This document shows positions 1 through 6,300 of a stretch of 7,073 bases of DNA, one piece after another. The notes beneath the pieces were generated by a model, which had not been told where the DNA came from, did not search any database, and saw only the letters and a program-made list of their open reading frames with translations. Origin of the DNA: JAGUXG01 sp043798435. Lineage in GTDB: Bacteria; UBA9089; UBA9088; JAGUXG01. The DNA lies in the NCBI GenBank assembly GCA_043798435.1, contig JAZDOR010000218.1, positions 1 to 7,073 on the forward strand, read 5' to 3'. How positions within the stretch are numbered: position 1 is the stretch's first letter; every line of letters starts with the position of its first letter. Position numbers and translations under genes: made by a program.

Positions 1-121
1 CGATAGTCAACAGGATGTTTGCATGTTTAATCTTGTATGCAGGCGATTTTCCTTTTTTGACTATCTCTTCCAACTGCTTACGCTCATCATCCGTGAGCCG
101 AACAATATACTTTTTCTTCAT
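1..121 (-). CDS. IS630-family transposase, N-terminal fragment (runs off left edge)
   Basis: ATG at 121-119 opens a frame that continues to the window edge, giving 40 residues. It begins MKKKYIVRLTDDERKQLEEI and ends with H-A-N-I-L-L-T-I. This pattern (K-K-Y-I-V-x-L-T-x-x-E-R, a K-x-G-K turn, then an H/R-A-x-I-L-L helix) is typical of the N-terminus of IS630-type transposases, where it starts the helix-turn-helix region that binds the terminal inverted repeats. The DDE catalytic domain would lie beyond the window, so whether the enzyme is intact cannot be judged. ATG121 is chosen because AAGGAGG lies 6 nt upstream. An in-frame ATG 15 codons earlier (166-164) has no ribosome binding site. The gene lies downstream of the giant gene in the same orientation. 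Family assignment rests on recognising the N-terminal pattern only. Confidence 0.82.
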   Translation of the reverse strand, partial: MKKKYIVRLTDDERKQLEEIVKKGKSPAYKIKHANILLTI

Positions 122-166
122 GCCGATCCTCCTTTTTAAAAACTCCTCTATTATATATATCGGCAT
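120..166 (-). promoter_or_regulatory. Inverted repeat covering the transposase start codon
   Basis: ATGCCGAT (120-127, plus strand) is the exact reverse complement of ATCGGCAT (159-166). In RNA made from the minus strand the two arms could pair as an 8-bp stem with a 31-nt loop. The stem takes in the A and U of the start codon, and the loop holds the ribosome binding site. The 5' arm lies upstream of the start expected from the 150-175 promoter, so only longer read-through RNAs would contain both arms. The pairing is directly visible; the regulatory role is inference. Confidence 0.45.
128..134 (-). promoter_or_regulatory. Shine-Dalgarno site of the transposase
   Basis: On the minus strand AAGGAGG ends 6 nt before ATG121. 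It is a near-perfect anti-16S match at good spacing and decides the start codon. The giant gene has no comparable site at its apparent start. Confidence 0.85.
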
Positions 167-175
167 TTTTGTCAA
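150..175 (-). promoter_or_regulatory. Possible transposase promoter (TTGACA / TATAAT, short spacer)
   Basis: The minus strand carries TTGACA (175-170) and TATAAT (155-150), both perfect consensus hexamers. The spacer is only 14 nt, well short of the optimal 17, so strength is uncertain. A transcript from it would start near 143-144, leaving a leader of about 22 nt that includes the ribosome binding site. The AT-rich context makes a chance TATAAT plausible. Confidence 0.4.
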
Positions 176-203
176 ATTACTAAAATTAAATGAAATAAAG
201 CAG

Positions 204-238
204 TAGGGAATAGGGAGTAGGGAATAGGGAATAGTTAG
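204..238. repeat. Heptamer tandem array, unit TAGGGAA
   Basis: Four consecutive 7-bp units fill 204-231 (TAGGGAA, TAGGGAG, TAGGGAA, TAGGGAA), followed by a decayed unit TAGTTAG. This is a short tandemly repeated repetitive (STRR) type sequence. It sits in the spacer between the giant gene and the transposase and every unit contains a TA dinucleotide. Confidence 0.9.
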
Positions 239-252
239 AATAATTTCTTTTT

Positions 253-267
253 CACTAATCACTAATC
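253..267. repeat. Heptamer tandem pair, unit CACTAAT
   Basis: Two perfect 7-bp copies of CACTAAT (253-259 and 260-266) plus one extra base. The unit differs in sequence from the neighbouring TAGGGAA array but has the same 7-bp period. Confidence 0.75.
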
Positions 268-312
268 CCTAAGACAGTTTGTGCAAAGATTTATGGAATT
301 AGCTATAAACAC

Positions 313-336
313 TTGAATCCTTGAATCCTGAACCCC
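313..336. repeat. Octamer tandem repeat, unit TTGAATCC
   Basis: Two perfect copies of TTGAATCC (313-320, 321-328) are followed by a diverged unit TGAACCCC (329-336). The array ends 3 bp from the stop codon of the giant gene. No hairpin-plus-T-tract terminator is visible between 205 and 339. Confidence 0.75.
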
Positions 337-339
337 TTT

Positions 340-3300
340 TTATTTCACCTCGCAAGTAAAGCTGACTGTGCCCATCTCACCCGGGGAAACTTGTGGGATT
401 ATCCACTTTATCTTTGTGGCAGATGAGCTGATGGTTTCCTGCCATTTGCCTTCTACCCAATAATTTACTGATAACTGATGACTGATGACTGATGACAATT
501 TCACTCCCTCCGGCAACACCTCAATTATGACCACATCCGTTGCTGTGCCTAATCCCTCGTTTTTATAGGTTATCGTGTATGTGATGCTTCCTTGTCTGTA
601 AACTGCTTCTTTATGGAGGATAATCTTTGGGCTACCTGGGAGAAAGGAGACAGGCTTTAGCTGGATGAGTTTATTCTCTGTATTCAGTGCGTATATCTCA
701 ATCGTATCATCTAAATCCAGATCACCAATCTCTATCCCCTTTGTACCGCTTCCTTCTCGTATCTCTTGCTTATTCCAAACAGAATCCTTAAACTTTAACC
801 CAACCATAGGAGCAGAGTTACTCACACACAAAACCTCATTCAAGCCATCATTGTCCGTATCGCCAATAGCCACACCACATACAGCTCCCCCTAAGGAGCA
901 GAGTTCCTTCTTATCCCAACTCTTCCCATCGAAGCTGAATTGAAATACCTTCTTCAGACAGTCTCCAACATATACCTCAAGCTTACCGTCATTATCTCCA
1001 TCGCCAATGGCTATATCGTAGATCACATTGGAGGCTGTGCCTATCCCTTTCATTACCCAATCACTTACAGAGAGTTTGCACTGATAGAGGGAGCTGCCAT
1101 TTATACAATACACCTCGCACCTTCCATCGTTATCCCCATCACCGATAGCGAGGTTCTTGATATATCCTCTATCAATTTTGCCTATGTTTTCTGTGCTGAA
1201 ACCCTCTCCATTCATTTTGAAGCAATACAGATTACCATTAGAGGTACTACTGTAAACCTCAAAAAGACCATCTGCATCCCCATCTCCGCAAGTTATATCA
1301 GTTATCATCTCTGTCTCTTTCAATCTATCAACACCCTCTTCATCCCACCTATCTTTCCTATCGGAAAACCTTGAGACTACCCTGTAGTTCTTTATTCCAT
1401 AAACCTCATTCAAGCCATCATTATCGCCATCTCCTATGGCCATGGGAGCACCATAATATGCCCATTTAGAGCTTATAGAAAAGGCATTCCATCCCCACCC
1501 TATAAATTTAGCCTGTTTAATAGCATAATTATAGTCTTTCATAGATAGATATAAATCAACCGTCTTATCATTATCTCCACTACCAACCCTTAAACCATTA
1601 ACATCAGAAAATATGGTATCTTTTTCCCAGATAAGAGGAGGGGTAAGTGCCCTATTTATGGTGAAACAAGACCTTAAACTGAAAGAGCCGTGCCCCTGGA
1701 CAACAACTATGTCGTATAAACCTGGCTCTGCTTCGTTCAGATCAAAGGAGGCAATAATCCTTTCCGGGCTTGCTGTTATCTTATAGCTGGGTATCTTTCT
1801 ATCCCCTTTTATAAGAAGGAGATCTGGGGATAAGAAGTTCTTTCCTAATATGGTTAGGGTCTTTGTTCCTTTGTTGAGGCCTGAGCATGGAAAGCTCTCA
1901 ACAACCTTACAGATAGCACCTGGAGTTGTAAGAAATGTTGTCGTCAGCCGTATCTTTGAGGTTTTGCCATTTCCTACAACCATTTTTTGTCCTTGAGTCT
2001 GCTGTGAAACCAAAAGAACCTTCCTAAATGAGCCGAAGTCATCTGTGAATGAATAGGAGAAGCTCGGTATATCCCCGAACCCAATCTCTATCTTCTCATT
2101 TTTACCAAACCCTATACCGCTTAATGTGACTACTGTGCCTACTGGACCTGAGCCAGGTATTATGGAAAGGTATGGGTTAATGTCAAATATCTTCTCGCTT
2201 GACCAGGCAGATCTTAGAAGCCCTGTATCCACTGTCTGGACAGCACAGTAATATCTGCCGGGTGGGAGCTTAAGTTTTGTGCTTCTTGTCTTGATATACC
2301 TTCCAAAGGAGGAGCCAGAGTATGGTGGGACTATCTCCTCTGAAGAGGGTTTTGTTCCGAGCCTTATGGTGTAGTATAAACCCTTCTCTGGCGTCTCTTC
2401 ATCCTTCCCCTGATTCCAGGATAGAATGACAAACCCATCCTGCATCTCATAGCTAAGCTGAGTGGGTGGCTCAGGCATTCTATTTGGATTCGCTCCTCCA
2501 CCGCCCAAAAGAGCATCTGCTTCCTGGTTCAGATACAACTTGTAGAATGGATACATATGCCATCCCATCATGGCAATGTCTAAATCACCATCTAAATCAA
2601 CATCAGCTATATCCATACCCCCGGCATGCATTCCAAGAAAACCAAAATCCCTCTCAAAGAACTTCCCATCCCTGTTCTCATATATCCTTGTTAGCAAATC
2701 CCTATCAGTGATATAACCGCAAGCAAGCAGGTCAAGGTCTCCATCATTATCATAGTCTATCCATTTTAATGATGACCAGCTCGTTCCAGTAAAGGGAATA
2801 TTTGTGTCAACAAGAGAGCCAGAATCGTTCCTGTATAGCTTTGTTATCTTTGTCTTTGCCATTCCTATCAACCTTCCTGAAATGGCAAGGTCAAGGTCTC
2901 CATCGTTGTCATAATCTCCCCAGCAAGCATCACTCCTCTTTACCTCCTCAATACCCATTTTGGTATCTATGAATCTATTGTTGTCATTCTTGTATAATGT
3001 TGAATGGAAGGTTGTTATATAATCAGATAAGTCCTCTCCGCTTATGAAAATATCGGTATCTAAATCTCCATCGTAGTCAGCACAACTTATGACACCCTCT
3101 GATGTGGCATATAGATTTATGGCTGTCTCGGTGAAGCTTCCTTTTTCATTTCTATATACCCTGCATTCATCCCACAATACCGCCTCTTGTGATTCTCCTC
3201 CTATTATAATCTCCAAATCTCCATCTGAGTCCAGGTCAGCAGAATCTATATTGCCTTCTATAATACCCATAACCTTTATTTTGGAGTCAACAAAGAGACC

Positions 3301-6300
3301 ATTATCGTTTCTGTATATCTTTGTTATCATACTCATTGTGGCCGTCAGAGAAGCAAGCTTTTCTGTAGAAATATCTTCATCCCCATACAAGAAAGAAAAA
3401 TCTGTATCGCTATTTGTTTTTGTTCCATTGTTTAATGCAAAACCAGAGACTATAAGGTCTAAATCAGAATCGTTATCATAGTCTGACCACAAGAGGCTAC
3501 ACATCATTACACCAGTCAAGTCTGCTTTTATATCAGTAAAGCTTCCCTTGTTATTCTTAAATATCTTTGTCACTATATCTCTTTCGGACCAGTTTTCACC
3601 TGCTATAGCCAGGTCAGAATAGCCATCCTGGTTATAATCTCCAAAGGTAAGGTCAGGATATACCCAAAGGAGTGGAAGGTCTAGAGAGCCTTCTACAAAC
3701 TGGGTTTTGGAAGGGATTAGGATAACAAAAGAAGCTGTTGCAGAAAGCCCTGAGGTTATACCCCTGGCTACGATAATAACTGTTTCAACGGGTTGGCTAC
3801 TAACGATGAATGTAGTGGAAAAGAACCCTTTTGAATCAGAGGCTGTCTTTGTTATTGACTTTGTGGTTCCAAAATCAATATACACCTCCTCAGTCTTTCC
3901 AAATCCATAACCACTCACCATGAGACTATCCCCTAATGGATATATATTCAGATATGTGGTGTAACCGATAAAGTCCTGGTTTTCTAAATTTGAGTTTAAT
4001 GGGTCATAAATTCTATAGTCAGGTAAGAATCTATATCCTGTCTTAACAGGTGATAGTCTGCGCCATCCCTCTTTAACCTGTAAGAACTCATACGAACCAT
4101 CTTGCTTTGAGCTACCTAATCCTGATTGCTGTCCGGTCATAAATATAAGAACACCTTGAATACCATCACCTTTCCAGTCTAATACTCTTCCTTTTATGTA
4201 GTATAAAGGCAATATGTAAAACCAGGTAATAGCAATATCTCCAGAGGAAAGCCCTATTACCTTTATAGGTAGTGTGCCTATATCCTGTGTGTTCACATAG
4301 AATGTTACTGAGAATGTGCCTTTTTGACTTGCCCTTGTTGTCGCCATAGTCTCTGTTGTTCCAAAGTCTATCCTTATTATCTCTGTGGGAATAAAATCAG
4401 CCCCTTCAATCCTTACAAGGTCTTTGATTATGCCAGAGGTAGGATAAGTAAGTGTAATTCTACCAGAAGTAGTTGTGGCCACGACAATATTTGATAGGGG
4501 TGAGGTATTGCTTGCGGTATCTATCACCCTGAGGCCAATATAGTAGGTTGAATTGGAGGCAATCGGCTTTATAGTAAAGACCTCTTTTTCTCCTGAAACA
4601 CTGGGAATAGGCGGAGTATCAACCTTCTTTGCCCTGCACCAAGCCTTTTGGTCAATCGGCTCTTTTGAGTACCTTAGATCATACAAGCCTGCTTTTCCAA
4701 CACCCCCATCATCACCTGAAGCTGTCCAGGAGAGCTCTATGAAGTCGCATCCTTTCTTTGTAACAGAAAGGTCCTCTATCCTGTTTGGTGGCTGTAAATC
4801 CTTTCGGACAGAGATCGGGTTGCTTAGACCATACCTTTTGGGATTTGATGCATCTGTTACCTTGATAAAAACAGGCTCTCCTGCCTTTTTTATAAGAAGA
4901 TTTAATCTTTTCTTCTCACTTATAGTAACAGAGCCTGGCACAATCTCTCCTGTATTTACTGAGATTAAAAGATCTCCAGAAAAATTAGGAGCGGTTATCT
5001 CTACCTCAAATTCTTCCATCTCCTTTACCAGATTTGGACAAGAGAGCTTGAAGGTTTCTTTCCTTGGATATACCCCTGTATGGCAGGAGTCTTGACCAAA
5101 GAACTGCCACTCAACATCCTTTGGCTTTCCTTCTGTATCTATAAGATAGGCTGTTCTATCTGCTATCAATAACATCTCATTCTTTCCATCGTTATCCATA
5201 TCTCCAAAGATAGGTGAAACAAAAGCATGGCTTTTTGTCTTGAAGGGAAAGCCTGGCAATACGGTTCCAGCTACCGAAAACCCACACTCACCTATAAATA
5301 TCTCTTTCTTTCCATCCCCATCTATATCAGCCACTGTTGGTGAGGCACGAACATTATAAGTATCTTTAAGTTCTACCGGGAATCCACTTACAAGCTTTCC
5401 TGTATGATGGAATGCATATGGTCTTCCTTTTGCATCTGAAACCAATACCTCAAGGTCTGAATCGGAATCTATATCAGCAACCGAGTGAGGAGCCATAGAT
5501 GTCCGATAATCCAGGCTTTGTGGCCATCCGGGAAAGGCCTCCCACTCGTGATGAAGAATGTGTATTTTGCTGGCACCAGCTACCATCTCATAGCTACCAT
5601 TTCCATCAAAATCAGCCAATACCGGTGGTATACCACTTATATTTTGTCTTGGCCAGCCTGATACCTTCTCTCCTGTATGGTGAAACAGATATAGGTTTGT
5701 ATCCCATGCCATGCTGTATCCAGAGAAGGCAATCTCAACATCTCCATCTCCGTCCACATCACCAACTCCAGGATACAGGTAAGCACTGCCTGCTTCATCC
5801 TGCTTTGGCCGATACCAGAGCAACTTACCATCCCCCTTTATGACACATAGATAGTTTGATTGAATGAATACTATCTCTAAGGCAGGGTCCGAGTCTATGT
5901 TGCAAAGTGCAGGACCATTGTTGACACCACAGCAAACTTCTATTGGAAACCCTTCTACATCCCTCCCATCATAATGGTATGCATAAATATGGTCTTGTGA
6001 AAGAAATACTATCTCCATATCTCCATCCCCATCTATATCCCCTAATGATGGAAAGGAATGTATCTCCAATACATACATCCCCATGGTGTTTGCATATATC
6101 TCCTTAGGCCAGCCTGGCAGTATTTCACCCTTATGGTTGAATAGATATAGGACAAATTTATAATCCCTTGCGTTTAATACAGCTATGGCTATCTCTGCCT
6201 CACCATCATTATTAACATCAGCAAATGTGGGTGGCGAGAAGCACCTTCCATCTAACCTCACCGGCCAACCAGGATGAAATTTTCTATTGTCAACCCAATA

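Larger units (their letters stand above)
1..205 (-). mobile_element. IS630-type insertion sequence, one end (partial)
   Basis: The transposase start and its short AT-rich leader imply that one end of an IS630-type element lies a little to the right of 121. The opposite end is outside the window, so the terminal inverted repeat cannot be matched. I place the outer boundary tentatively at the TA at 204-205, because non-repeated sequence stops exactly where the TAGGGAA heptamer array begins and IS630-family elements insert at TA. The boundary could be wrong by tens of bases. Confidence 0.45.

Noticed and set aside
15..206. Plus-strand open frame of 63 codons
   Set aside because: It is antisense to the transposase start and its leader. 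It has no ribosome binding site or recognisable protein pattern, and the minus-strand reading is clearly the real one.
204..336. CRISPR array
   Set aside because: The units are 7-8 bp and directly adjacent, with no spacers of CRISPR length and no cas genes.
205..339. Rho-independent terminator for the giant gene
   Set aside because: No GC-rich stem followed by a T-tract on the minus strand; only tandem direct repeats are found there.
343..633. C-terminal type IX secretion sorting domain, expected because C25 proteins often carry one
   Set aside because: The C-terminus is a DUF11 module ending T-C-E-V-K. It lacks the sorting-domain pattern (Y-P-N-P-F start and closing K-x-x-x) and no membrane anchor is seen.
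4553..5095. Plus-strand open frame of 180 codons and other plus-strand frames within 665-6898
   Set aside because: All lie opposite the continuous giant coding frame with its regular propeller repeats. They are shadows of that codon use and show no domain features of their own.
5637..5831. Minus-strand 64-codon frame
   Set aside because: It overlaps propeller 1 in another frame and the overlapping repeats are unmistakable, so it is a shadow.
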